From Sialis fuliginosa (Eukaryota > Arthropoda > Insecta > Megaloptera > Sialidae): 64,000 bases of DNA. The stretch is taken from the NCBI GenBank assembly GCA_961205875.1, contig OY540816.1, positions 16,998,701 through 17,062,700 on the forward strand, in the 5' to 3' direction. A program made the translations under genes and the position numbers. Within the stretch, counting starts at the first letter, position 1; every line of letters starts with the position of its first letter. The notes beneath the pieces were generated by a model. That model did no database searches, had not been told where the DNA came from, and saw only the letters and a list, made by a program, of their open reading frames with translations. Positions 35,971 through 49,300 of the stretch are shown piece after piece.

Positions 35971-37073
35971 CCGCAAGGCTTAAAAGTTAAATATTGTCAC
36001 CTAATGCTTAATCTGTTTCTCTGTTCATTTTCTCACAATAAGTATGAAGCAGATATAATACATAGATTTAAAAAACATAAGGGGTATGTAAATTAAAATA
36101 CAGCGTAGAGAAACATGAATTATTTAATCATATTCAACGGTTAATTAATATTTGAATCATCAATGCAACATATATTTTACTTTACGATTTGAAATCAAAA
36201 GCAGATACAAATAAATGAAAGTCATTACCAATAGATTTTTATAAAAAATGTTAATCGTGTCTAGAGAACTAATAATTAATGTGATGTATCTCTAAAATAA
36301 CAACGTTAAAGAGTAAACAGCTGTAATTGTAACATTACTCGTTCTTGTGTGTGATTTATATATTACTTTTTGATGGTTGGTACAATCACTTTTCAGTTGC
36401 AAAAGAGAAGCGGATTCATAGTGTTTGATTTTATAAAACAATATAGATTAATCGATCAAACCAGAAAGACAAACGCTTATAACAGTAGGGAAATATCAAT
36501 TATAAATTTTTATTTTTAAAGTAATTATAATTATTTATTTCTTTGCTCAGGAGGTTCATTATTATAAATAAGCTAAAAGTTCCTATGAACATTGCGCCAG
36601 TATTAAACTATAAATTATAGTAATTAAAAATCATGAGAACTATAATAAAAACAGTATTAATTCAAACCATTCTTCCATTTTAGTAAATTATATACAAAAT
36701 TTGTGTTTGTGTCAATTAATATTATATAATTTTAGACGTAGCTACATTTTTAATTTGATTGGTTAATCTATTTTGTCTAACCAAACTAAACAATTTGAAT
36801 TTGCCTCTCTCGTCAAATGCAGCAAATATTGATTACTGAATCACTAAAAAGATTTGTGTTGGGTTTAAAAAAGAAAAATTTTCTATTTGTAAATAAAAAT
36901 TATTTGTATTTATAATATGAATAATAATTGACAAAAATAAAATTATTGTTTAATTTTGTTGTACCTTTTTTTATTGGTGAAGATATTATGTATTTTTGGA
37001 GGATTCAAAATTTTTATAAAAAGATTAAATTTTTGTACATGCAATATTATACTGTTTACAAAATACATAAATT

Positions 37074-37133
37074 CAAATCTAGCCGGTCACATAGCAAGAT
37101 TCTGTGTTCATGTGGTTGCTTAGATTTGAATGC
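37074..37133. repeat. small foldback with attcaaatctagc ends
   Basis: The sequence starts ATTCAAATCTAGC and ends with the near-complement GCTTAGATTTGAAT. The same left end, attcaaatctagctggcc, occurs at about 16038, next to the MITE at 15.8-16.0 kb. Short, non-coding. Confidence 0.35.
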
Positions 37134-39484
37134 ATTGGGTGTATTCTACGAGCAGTATATAGTGTGTGTACATGTACGTTATAAAATTAAAATGTAATAG
37201 AAGTTTTTTGGAAGACAATTATTTTTTATTAGTAAATAGTGTAATCAAATCAGAGAAAAGGTGACACTACACTTTCTTTTAGTGAGAATTATTTATTCAG
37301 AAAAACGTGCACAAAAAACAACCACATCGGATTATTTAAATTGAATTATTTAATTTATTTTGTATGAAAATTGAAATTATGTTAATATTAAATTCATTGT
37401 TAATTTTAATATCGGCTCACAATACAAAAACAAATAATTATATTAAAGAATCTTTGTTAATTCTAATAATAAAACTTTGTGGAAAAATCCAATGAATGAA
37501 TGTAAAAAGTTGAACAAACTACTTCATTCAATTTACTAAAATATTTACTTCTGTGAGTTGCGATAAATTGTATTTAATAACAAATCTTGTAATGTAACTT
37601 TACAACCAAATATGCATACATAATAAAATTTGACTAATCTGATTAATTTTACAAAACTCATTATCCGATGTGATCATATTCATATAAATACATTCATAAA
37701 TTCGACTGTCTGCTTTGAGTCTATTATATAAGGATTAATTTTTTTAGTGATTTAACACTCGAGTAACGACACAGCTACATTTCAGTATACCTAACTGTTT
37801 TTATTTATTTATATTTGTAAAATATCAACAAACGCACTGCTCTGATGTGCATGTATTCACGTATACACATTCACACTCACTCATTCACTGACTCTTTCAC
37901 TCATGCACGTTAAGTCTACTTGCCCACCCTCTGGCGGTTATTTTTAAAAACACAAGCAACCATGCAGTGATTGTCCCACCACTATACATCTACAATATCG
38001 CTCGAAATTTTATGGACACTTGGTTTTGAACATATACTACAATTTATATACTTCTACAAAAGACTTTATTGACAATGAGTTAAAAAAATATTAAAGAGTA
38101 ATCATATTGAATATGTATCAGAATGTTTAAATTTCACTTGATGTAATTGATAATAAAAACATGATGATTTAATTAATTGAAACGGTGTTCTAATAAAATT
38201 ATTGTAATAATAATTGTCAAAATCAAAGTAACCGGAAAATTTCGACCAGTAGTGTACGCATGTATGTATTTATATACGTATGTGTGTATGTATATATTAG
38301 TATATAATCATATTTATATATTTATGTGTGTTCTACGTCAGTTCATAAGTAATACAAATTCTTGTATTTCATTTTATTCAATTATTATATTTATCTACAA
38401 TACATGTATTTGATATATTATTATACAGAGTATGAAAAATTTAGTAACCATTTTTATCTATCATGAATAGAAACACGAACAAATTATTATTAATATCTGA
38501 ATAAGTTACCTGTACAAAACAACAAGGACTATAATTTATTTTGAACAAACTATTTTTTCGCGCATAACAAATATGGTATAAAATAACATTATAGTTACAT
38601 TAGGTTACTAGATTTGACAGATCTTGTATGAAAAGTTAGGGTAGGTAGATTGGCAGCAAACATAACCTGAAATCGTATGTGAGGTGATTTTGGATAATGT
38701 TAGGTTATGTTACTTATTCTATTTAATTTTGAATTTGACAAGAAATAATATTACTCAGAATGACTATTATATTATTTATATTAGGATCTCCAACAAAGAA
38801 TACTTCATGTGTAAGAATTATGTAAAGATTAAAGACATCAGTCTCTTCATTCAATATACATATACTTATGTGTTATGTATATTTTATGTACAAATCAACA
38901 GCTAATTATTGTGAATCATTTAGAAATTTAGATGATAATGTTATGCATTATTTGATAATAAATTATAATTACAATAAGGCTTATTTAGTAAAAAAAAAAA
39001 ACAATTTGAATAATCACAATAAATGTTTGTGGAATAAAATATTTAACAATAAATAAATTTTATTTTTATATATTATTTATTAAATTTTCTTAATATTTTA
39101 TTATTAAAAATGTTTTACAAGATAAAAGGCATGTACTTTTATTTTAATCTTCACAATTCATCATATTATTAGACAGACAAATTCATATCGCTCATGAAGA
39201 ATATGTAGATAGGTATTAGAAATTTTTCTCAGGTTAATTTGTAAGTTGATTTTCATATGATTACAAAAATCTTGTTAATGCAAATACTAAAATGCAAAGT
39301 CTTGAAAAGTCTAATCCAATGATGTAATGTTATAATTTTACTTTTAGAATTTGGCATTAGCTAAAGCCTGTTTTCCACCAAACTGATAATACAAAAAGTC
39401 AATATAAAATACACCGAGGTTGTGTTTTGTTAGCTTGGTGGAAGATGGGCTTAACAATAATTAACTTTGAATCTTACACAAGTG

Positions 39485-39541
39485 TTTATTCATTCTTTAT
39501 TGGAGTTTCCACGCAGACGACGCGCGAAATATAACAGATCT

Positions 39542-39601
<60 letters not shown>

Positions 39602-40331
39602 GGAAGGGACATGTTGACGATAAGTCAGGAGTATACGAACGCAATAGATGAAGGCAAGCCATGTAAATTAATTTTATATAAATAAGCAAGTGTTGTTTTT
39701 AAATGGATAAGTCGATGTTCAACTGTTGATTGAATAGCCTTTGAGAGGATATAAAATATTACCACAAAGGCATTTTGTAACTAGTCCACTGGACTTGCCT
39801 ATATTTACTGGTTCTGTATAAATCTCCGTCTATAAGTCAAAAAATGAATTCGAGCTACAGACGATACGCTATTATATTCTATCTATTTCGACCCTGTGTT
39901 TAGAGACATGCGTTGCTCGTGTGTTTTAGAAACCAGCCGTGCGAGAGCGGTCTCGTCCGAACACGTACGTAACAATTAGTAGTCAACCGTAAAACATTAA
40001 ATCTGAGCATCTGTTGTGGCGGCCGCCCCTGCACGACAGAGATTTAAAAACGGGGAACGCGCGGTGAAACGACACGTTCCATAGATCACAACAACTAGAC
40101 ATCCGTTTTGTGTAAATAAATTCGTGGATGCCGACATCGTACCCGGCGTGCATTCTGATAGTTAGATCTTCTATGGTGTGTGTTATCGTTTCGTCTCGCG
40201 GCCCCTCTTTAAAAACACAACATCCGTAGGAAAAAATCTAACGTAGGAGCGGACGTCCGCAACTATAACAATAGGTCCACACTGTTTACAGAGTTCAGGT
40301 GCGCGCAAACGGACGGTCGTGGCGGCGTGGG
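39485..40331 (-). other. probable 3' UTR of the CUB/LDLa gene
   Basis: Immediately downstream of the minus-strand stop, this region is less AT-rich than the DNA beyond it. Minus-strand AATAAA signals occur at 39501-39496 and 39490-39485. A long (AG/CT)n microsatellite lies inside. The end point is inferred from the signals. Confidence 0.5.
39545..39597. repeat. (AG)n microsatellite
   Basis: About 26 uninterrupted AG dinucleotides. In the minus-strand transcript this would be a CU-repeat within the 3' UTR of the CUB/LDLa gene. Confidence 0.95.
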
Positions 40332-43300
40332 TCAAACACTGTCATCGTTAGCGTACCGCTCGGCGTCAATCTGCGAGAAACGAATCGACGATGAGGATGG
40401 GCCGGCTACGGGCGACGTCGGTGGCGGCCGGCCCAGTGGCGGTGGTGGAGGAGGGGGCGGGGGCGGCGGCAGAGCGAGCCGACCTCCGGACATCGAGGCT
40501 CCCGCACCGCGACGTTTTGCCTGTGTCCAGCGGCGCCGACAGCAGCAGACTATGCACATGACGACTAATAATGCGCAAACCAGCCCAGCTATCTGGTACA
40601 GCCGGCCGTGGTCCACTGCTAGAGGTTCCACGTAACCTGAAACAGCCATGTTAACAAGAATTTGATATTTTTCTGTAAACAATTGTAAAGAACTTATTTA
40701 TATTACCAAATTACATATATCATTAAAACCAAGACAAGTATGAAAGTTACCGATTTTTTTTCTTGCAGTTCTTATATTTACCAGTGCTGAAATAAATAAT
40801 TAATTTAAATGGAAATACGTACGTCCATTCAATAATTCAATAATACACAATATTTATAAATCTCAACAATGAAACTATAAATAGTAATGGCCAGTTTTTT
40901 AAAACTACGACTGTGTGAATAATGTACATAGTGCACAGTAGAAAAGAAGAAGTTTGAGGTGGGCCTAATATTTGGCGGGGGTCATGAGGATGTGTAAACT
41001 AGTACCATTTTTAACCTAAATACAAAGGGGTTATCTTTAGTTAAAAATTCTCTTTACTGAATTCAAGATGTACAGTGTACAGTGCTATGAAATTTCTATA
41101 TAACTATTCATATTTAAAATAATAATCACTAGATATATGATAATGATTGTATTTTAAAAAAGGGGTAAGTAGTCCAGTTGTCGTTTGTTTTGGTAATTTA
41201 CTTACTATTCGTGGCGTGCGGCAGCCGGTGAGGCGAGACGCTGGTGTTGGTCCATCACTACGGCCACGGCAATGAGAAGTAGGGCGATCAGCCACGTGGT
41301 GCACCGACATCGAGGCGGGCCGGTCGCGGCCGCTGCTGCGGAACCTGTGGCAACAAGCAGCGGTCTCACTCTACCGGCCCGTCTCTCTGTCTATGTGCAG
41401 CAGTGGCGGGCGAACATGAATGTGAGCTTACGGGTCCAGTGTTTATCATTCGATCAGTAATAATTTGGAAATATTTTGTTCTACAATTTTCACTGTTGTA
41501 GCTAACGAGTTAAAGTCAGAGTCCACTGAATATGATTAAAGTTTCAACATAATATCATATACATAGACGCTATCTGCCAATCTGAATTTATAAAGCCCAC
41601 CTCATAATTTTGCATTTTAACTATGCCGTTGTATCACAGTAGTTATTTCAGTATTTTTATTGATAGCTTGTCCAAGTTTGTCAGTGCTTGACCTTAAGAT
41701 TTTCATGTTGTGATTTTTTTCTGAAGTGATGTAAAATGAAGATTGCATGATGTTGATTGAAAAATCAAACACCAACAAACTTCGACGTAAATTTAAACCT
41801 AAAATACCAATTGAATTAGCGTTTTATTATGACTATTTACTATTTGACAGTAATGATGTAAAATATATAATATTTAAAAGCTGTAAATTTTCAGATGCGT
41901 CAAATAAAAGCAAGAGTGAAGGTATTTAAAGAAAAGCAAATTTTGAGATGCATAGAATAGAATAAAGTGCAAGTATAAGTTCGATGAACTATGATATTAT
42001 AGAATAATTAATCAGTAGAAGTGTAATTGTAGCAAAGGATTACTATTAATATTGTTTACTTACAAAGAAACCAAAATACTAAAACTTATACCCAAAAGCT
42101 CAGATTCATCTAGTGGAATTTACAAATCCACTGTTGAAACATTAGAGATCGCCCAATGGTTAAAATGTAAATGACTACTTATTTTTTGTTTGCATGTGTT
42201 TATATAATTCAGAGCTTCGAACCGGAACTAAACCGAAAACCGGAAAAACCGTTATTTTTTGCCGGAACGAAAACCGGAACAGAACCGAAATAAAAATAAC
42301 GGTTTTTTCGGTTCAGTACATATTAAAATACGCGCGTTAACATGATCTAATTTTCCACTTCAATTGTCGTTCGGACTATCATACAAGTACATACCATAAA
42401 ATATTCTAAATTATGGTAGAAAATTTTTTTTTAATACAAATAATTTTTTTTTTAATTAATCACTCGGAGCTGAACCGAAAACCGAAAAAAACCGTTATTT
42501 TTTGCGGAACGAAAAACCGGAACCGAACCGAAATATATTTTTTTAGTCGAACCGGAACGAAAACCAAAACGAAAAAAATAACGGTTCGAAGCCCTGATAT
42601 AATTAAACATTATTAGTTAAAGAAAACATATATTTTAAGTATCTACCTATGGATAATAATTATAAGCTAATATCATGTGTTTTATATGAAGTAAGTTGAT
42701 TTTTTTTTTAATAGATAAAAACTATGATAAATTTTGAAACTGAGTTTTCAGAACGGCAATCTATTGCATTCCGATTCAAGAAAATAAAAGATTTATTTCT
42801 ATCAATATTATTTATGTTTTGTCGGAATTGTTAAAGTATTTGAAAAAAGCACAAATAATATTGATGGAAAAGGAAATATTTTGTGTTTAATGTGCAATAT
42901 TTATTTTGAAAGAGTAAAATAAAAATAAGCTTTCTTACTATTAGTTATATTTCTAAAAAATTAGGTGATTAATAAAATGAAATGTTTTTATGAAACCATT
43001 GAAAAAAAACTTTTTCAGACATTAGTAAATCAAAAAAATAAGTTCAAAAAGGGGGTTTACTGTATTATTATTATTCACATTTTCAATACAATCTACAAAG
43101 AAGTTTTATGAGTAATTGTACTTATATACTTTTTCAAATAAATTACTTTTTATTGAAAAGTATTTGTACTTGTAGTTAGAAATGTACATTAATTTTTTAT
43201 AAATATATTTGATTTCTTTTTAATGTACTTAATTAAGTACTTTTTGTAAAAGTACTTAAGTAGGTACATTTTTGTTAAAAGTATTTGTATTTTAATACAT

Positions 43301-46300
43301 ATCTTAGTACAGGAGTTGTGCTACTAGTATTATGAACAATGGTTACGTAAGAACGGATCATTTAAAACCAAATCAGTGTATAATACTTACATCCGTCTTC
43401 ATCGGACGTATCATCGTGACCGCAGTTGTTGACACGGTCACAGCGAAGCGGACGTCCGATGCAGAAGTTGGAGCGCAGACACCGGAACTGTCCTGGTTCT
43501 GGACAGTCACCTGAAGAGGATGCAGCAACCTCTGTCCACACGGCGCGCCACCCTTGCGCTCCGACACTTTTGTCGGCAGTGATAAACGTGATGCGCAGAG
43601 TGTCGCCATCCGTCACATATTGCCACCTGTACAACAAATAAATGGCGCTTTTTAAATTGTGTATTTAGTAATTAGTATTTATACTATACTAGCTGGGCCC
43701 ACGCGGCTTCGCTCGCGTGGACTATGGAATTATTGTTTAGGATTTAAAATATATATAGTTGAATTAAGTAAAACACGATTAGTTATTATTGTAATAAAAA
43801 CCAAACAACACTTAAATTACCTACCTAACAAAAGCGAATCAGAACAAAAAGTAAAAATAATTTTTGTTCTATTTAAAAGTTAATTATTGAAAACAAAATA
43901 AACAATTGACAATCAAAAGAACACCGGCCTGTGATCATACTCTGCCATGAGTCTACTTGGCACACCCCTCGCCGCACTCCGCGCACGGTCACAACGCGCG
44001 AATAATATGTCCTGTATAACATATATTTCGATATTTTCTAAACTATACGACCAAATTGGATGCTGTAAATGGCAAATTATATCTACATTAAGTACTTATG
44101 ACGATGAAATTATTTATTTCGATAAGGATTAATGTTTTGCAGGTCATAAGTCCATGTAAACAGAACCCAAATATTTTATGTTTTCTTTGTAACATAAAAG
44201 CAGTCATTGTGGCTTAAATATAAAAGTTAGATATATGGTGTCGCGGACTTTATTGTAGAACTTTTGATTCTACACAATTCTTTAATACACTATTTTGTTC
44301 TATATTGAACGGTTTAGGCAGCGTATTAGAAAACAGCGCGCCGACGGCAAAAATTTTTCCGACTTGATTTACTATTATCGTCACTGCTTAGTTATTATGT
44401 TCCCTAACGTAACAAAATATAGCCTATAACCTGGCCAGAGAACGTATCTTTGAATTAAAAAAAAACACGTAAATCGGATAAGTGGTTCTCGAGTGATAAG
44501 GTAACTAACGGACAGACAGACAGACAGACAGAGAGACGTTGAGCTTTATATATATTAAGGATTAAGGATGTATCATCAATATATATAAATTTGTAGGCTG
44601 TGTGTACAAATTTGAATTTCTGCCTATCTGTTTGTTTCTTCTGGCTTAATGAGAGAACCGTTGAACCGATTTTTATAAGACTTTGACTGAAAGCTTAAGA
44701 CTTTAGAATTAGTTTATATTATGTGATAATCGATTTATGGCAGGCTCGTATTAAGGAAAATTTACAACTCATATTTTCTAATAAAAATTAGAAGAAATAT
44801 CAAAAGCAGTTGTGATGTTGAAATATTATGTATTATGATTTTGCTGCATGTTAAGTTTGAATATTATGGGTACTGTTTTTAGCGTGTAATAAAATAAATA
44901 TACTGCAATTGGTCATTTAATGATTTTCAACAATAATTTAAAAAATGTTGATAGTACCTCAAAATATACAAAACAAATGATAAATAGATAGTTACCTATC
45001 CGTAATTGCTTTTTCACCACAAAGTTCGATGGGCATATCATCTGAAGTGTGCCACAGACGCAGTACAGCAGCGGGACATCCACGGCCCGTGGGGTCGCCC
45101 TCAACAGCGAACCGCTCGAAGTTAAGCAGTATCCGACGGTCCGGTCTGACGCGGACCTGCCAGTTGCACGTCTTTGTCGACATACCCTTGGACGGGCCAT
45201 CGTAGTTATCCGGGAAGTTAGGACTAGTCACGACACCGGCACCACCATGATCAGTGCCGCCCGTCACATTACCTCCGCAATCTCCAGACAGTGGTTTTGA
45301 TGGTTCGAATGTGTAACGGGCTTTAAATCCACTACAAATAGAAATATTTCATATTTTGCATCAAATGTTATTCTTTAGTTTATGAAATATATAAATTATA
45401 TTATTAATGTTAAGAATTAAATTTACCTGTAGACAGCGTCTGCATCAGCATGAAGTAGAACACGTAGTCCAACAGCCCCAATTCCAGATTCGACGGGACC
45501 TGGGGCTGTCATGCCGCAATATCGGCCAACCAAACGCTCTGAACCATTGGGAAACATGTTGTATATTTCCAACCAGTCTTCTTGGCACACCGCCTCTCTA
45601 CAAAACATTAATATTAACATCAATATACTAATGTTTCATCATGTTACAATCAATATAAAAGATATTTATATAATGTTATTTAAAAACACTGACCCATAGC
45701 TTCCTGTTGTTGAGTTAGCTGAATCCGCTCTAACTTTAAAATTATCAAAGACAAGTGACACCATCTCTCCAGACAGTGCATGGAACGTGTACGTGCAGTT
45801 AGTCGCGCTCGGGTAGTTGGACGGGTACCGGGGACTGTTGAATTCCCCGCGTTTGCGTGACGAGCTCTTGTACGTGAACCTGCACGAGCCGTCGGGCGCG
45901 GCGGTGCCCGGGATCCGGTACTCGGTCTCGAACGTGTACCGCGCCTTGAACCCGCGCCCTTGGAGCTCGCCGCTGCTGAACACGAGCACCAGACGTGGCC
46001 CATCCGACACCAGAGCGCCGGGGTTGGCTTCTTCGCCGCACACTTCAGCGTCGAACTTGTCGTATGAATCTGTAGCTTCTTGCCCTTTCAGATATACCTT
46101 CAGGTATCCGTCCGTACAGCTGGAAATATTTGTGGTTATTTTTATTCATATTGTTAATATTACAAATTAAAACTTTAGTTAATACGGAGAATATGGGTGT
46201 CCCGACGTCACTACTATCAAAAATCACGTATTGATATATTAGAATAGAGTAGAATGTACTGTATTATTTCACAATTATTTAATAAAAAAAATTCGTTGCG

Positions 46301-49300
46301 GCGCAAGATTAGTAAATACACAGGTTGCCTCAGTAGCTTTTGACCAATCAGCTTAGGCACCCCAAATGACGTATTTCCCTCTCTCGCGCCGAGTTACTGA
46401 GGCTACCTTGTACTTTGCATACCTAGGTTGTAACAGAGATTGAATTTTCACTGATTAAAAAATGTTTTAAAAAATCTCCAAAAACATATATCCTGTTATT
46501 TAAATATTTAAACTATAAATCAAAATAAACATAGTAAATTTTTAAAAGAACAAATAAGCCATAAATATCGTAAAGTATGCACTCTCTTGAGGACACTTCA
46601 ACATACGCAGAAATGGAAAAATGCTTTTACATATACCTTGAAAACACGAAACAAGTAGGTATATATTCGCTCAAACGGGACGTTCGGGCCTATTGGGAGC
46701 AGATAGATTTTTAGGGGGGGGGGGGGAGTTGAAAATTTAGTTATTCGTGTTTAAAACGTGTTAAAGTTATATTCACCCGCGCGCGGTTTTAAAAACAGCT
46801 CTAAACACTATATGCACAACAATAATAAGTTAGGTTTAATCAATTAGAACTTCTCATAAATAGAACAGAGGCTTTAAAAAGTAATACTCACTCTCCCTTC
46901 TCGCCTTTGGGTATAGCGAACATGTTGAAGTCGAGGCGCACCCGTTCCAAGTGTTGTGCATCTTGCATTCCGTATATGAAGTACCTACAGACGGTTTTGG
47001 GGATGTAGGGGTATGGATAATTGGGGCTCACCACGTGACCACTACTCTCCCCCCTCGATAGGATCTTCTGGTCGCACTCAGTACCTGGAATGTGCTCGCC
47101 TTCGTTTTTCATTATAAAATCTGCAGAAGAAATTCGGGTGAACCAAATTATCATTAGGGATATAATAATAAAATTATGAATTACCTAGCTTAACAAAGCT
47201 CTCAGAAAATTCAAAAATGCCCTTGAAACCGCGGTTTTGGGTATTGGCAGTGCGCGCAATGGTCGTGAACGTTACAAATAGCGTTGCTTCGCTGGAGTAG
47301 AGCACCAGGTTTCGTTGCTGGCCGCAATAAGTCCCAATCACTGCGGAAGTGTTGTCGGGCCCATCATAAACCTTGACGTAGTCGAATGGGCAGCTAGAAA
47401 CAAACAAAATAATGATGAATACCAACGAAAAACGAACTGGATGCCACAACAATATTTGTGGTTTATTTAAAATGTAAGTCTTACTGAGGTCCGCCGAAGA
47501 AGAGATCGAAGTCACGGAATTCGAGCCGGATTCGTTGGCCGGACTGGCCGAAAAACTGGTAGTTACAGACGAGGTCCTTGGGGTAGACGCCCGGGTAGGT
47601 GGGGCTGAGCAGTGCGCCAGACCGACGTTTTGCCGCATTCACTGTGAAGCTACACGGCGTACCGGTCACCGGTGTTCCCACCTCGTACTCGGCTGCAAAC
47701 ATAAATATATATAACTGCCAATATTCCGAAGAAATTATAACTGACTTAATTTTACTTGGCGATCTTAAAATTTAAAATTGAAAAAAATAAATAGAAATAC
47801 AGCGGAACCTCGTTTGTACGTTTTTAAAGAAAACACGTACTAACGAAATATTTTAACATGGAGTCTTATAGAAGAATACCGGCACCTAAAATAAGAAAAA
47901 AACGTACTAAAGCAAAACGCACTGACGAGGTTTCATTGTATTCACTTTTTATTTTTCTTTGTCTAAAAGTTTCTTTTGTCTAAAAAATATTTTTTTATTT
48001 TGTTTGGCTAATACTAAAACTTTTTATCCTCTGCAAAAGTAATCATTTAGGAGATAAACATAAACAAAAATGTTTGGATGCCCTCTAGAGCAGAAATGGA
48101 TTTTCGTAGGTTGCACCCATTACAACTTTTGATCATCATATTTTGAACTATAATTTTCCCAAGTTACAAAAAATTTCAACCAAAAAGTAAAATCCATTGC
48201 ATTTGTGTAGGGTCCTTCCTTTTGCTGTACTACTGCTAAAATGGCTCGTTTGCGGACAAGGGTTTACTAGCAAAAAGCGATTGTTTTAATGTCCTCAACA
48301 ACTCCTGAACATTTCTCGGTATGTTTACGGGACATCCTGTATAGTTAATATTAGTTTAATATCATAAATATAATACAGTACTGCTCACGACGATTAAGCA
48401 TTGTCGACAATTCCCGCTTAAAACCGAGTCAAGCCCGTTAATTAACCATTTCTGCGAACTTTGCCCAGCAGCGATATGCAATGCTGAAATTGCCCGCGGG
48501 CAGTGTCGATTCTGCACACCCTCTTTGCCCGTAACATTTACACACTGTTGAAAAAACCCATTTTGCTCACAATTTGAATTGAAACGACCGTACTTTTTCT
48601 GTTACCGCATTAATGTAATATTAGTGTATAGGTACACTCTAGTCTCAAGTTACCGTGCCGTTTTTTTAACGGATAGTATGAAAATGCTACCTATATCACT
48701 GTTTCTACGTTATAAATAAATAATCCTTCCTCGTTTTCGCTTTATTATGTTCAATTATTATTTATTTAGGTACATTGGATTTATTTCGACTGTAAAAAGA
48801 AAAACAGCCGTACCTATATTCATCCAAGATGGACCAAGATTGATTTATAATAAAATGGATGTAGAAAATACATCCCCAATGAATTACCTTGTTTTCAATA
48901 AAACCAGTGAGTATATTTTGTGGACATGTTGTTTCGAAAACAAAACGTGTCTCGGCGAGTTTTTTCACGGTGAATACAGTTTCCAGTATAAATAAGTCAG
49001 TTTGAAGATGTTTTTCTACGTGACCAGTATTACAGAGACTGCATTTATAATTTACATTGATGACGGAAAAGAGAAGACACTCGAGGTAAAAATAATAAGA
49101 AACAAACATAAAAAAATGAACAACGGGCTTTTATTTTATATCTTATAATCTGATTAGAAAATAAATATTACAGAATGCAGAAATTTTAATTATGAAATAT
49201 TTTTTTTATTGTTTGTGCTTTTTCTATTGTAGTTATGTATAGAAATTGTTTTTTAGTTACCGATAAAAAGTATTAGACGCGACTTTTTTATATTTTTTTA

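Larger units (their letters stand above)
31581..39480. other. long intergenic stretch without recognised gene
   Basis: AT-rich, with no convincing exon. It contains the hAT MITE at 32455-32711, an inverted repeat at 35810-35970, a small foldback at 37074-37133 and scattered simple repeats. A 62-codon frame at 33254-33442 has no recognised motif. Confidence 0.5.

Noticed and set aside
37800..38420. ATGTATGTATxTATATACG tracts and a 78-codon frame
   Set aside because: Simple-sequence DNA; the frame is a by-product of the repeat.
40327..40635. Glycine-rich open frame opposite the last CUB-gene exon
   Set aside because: It is the antisense shadow of the exon encoding the membrane helix and polyproline tail.
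45407..46170. Plus-strand open frames across the CUB exons
   Set aside because: Antisense to well-supported CUB-domain coding sequence on the minus strand.
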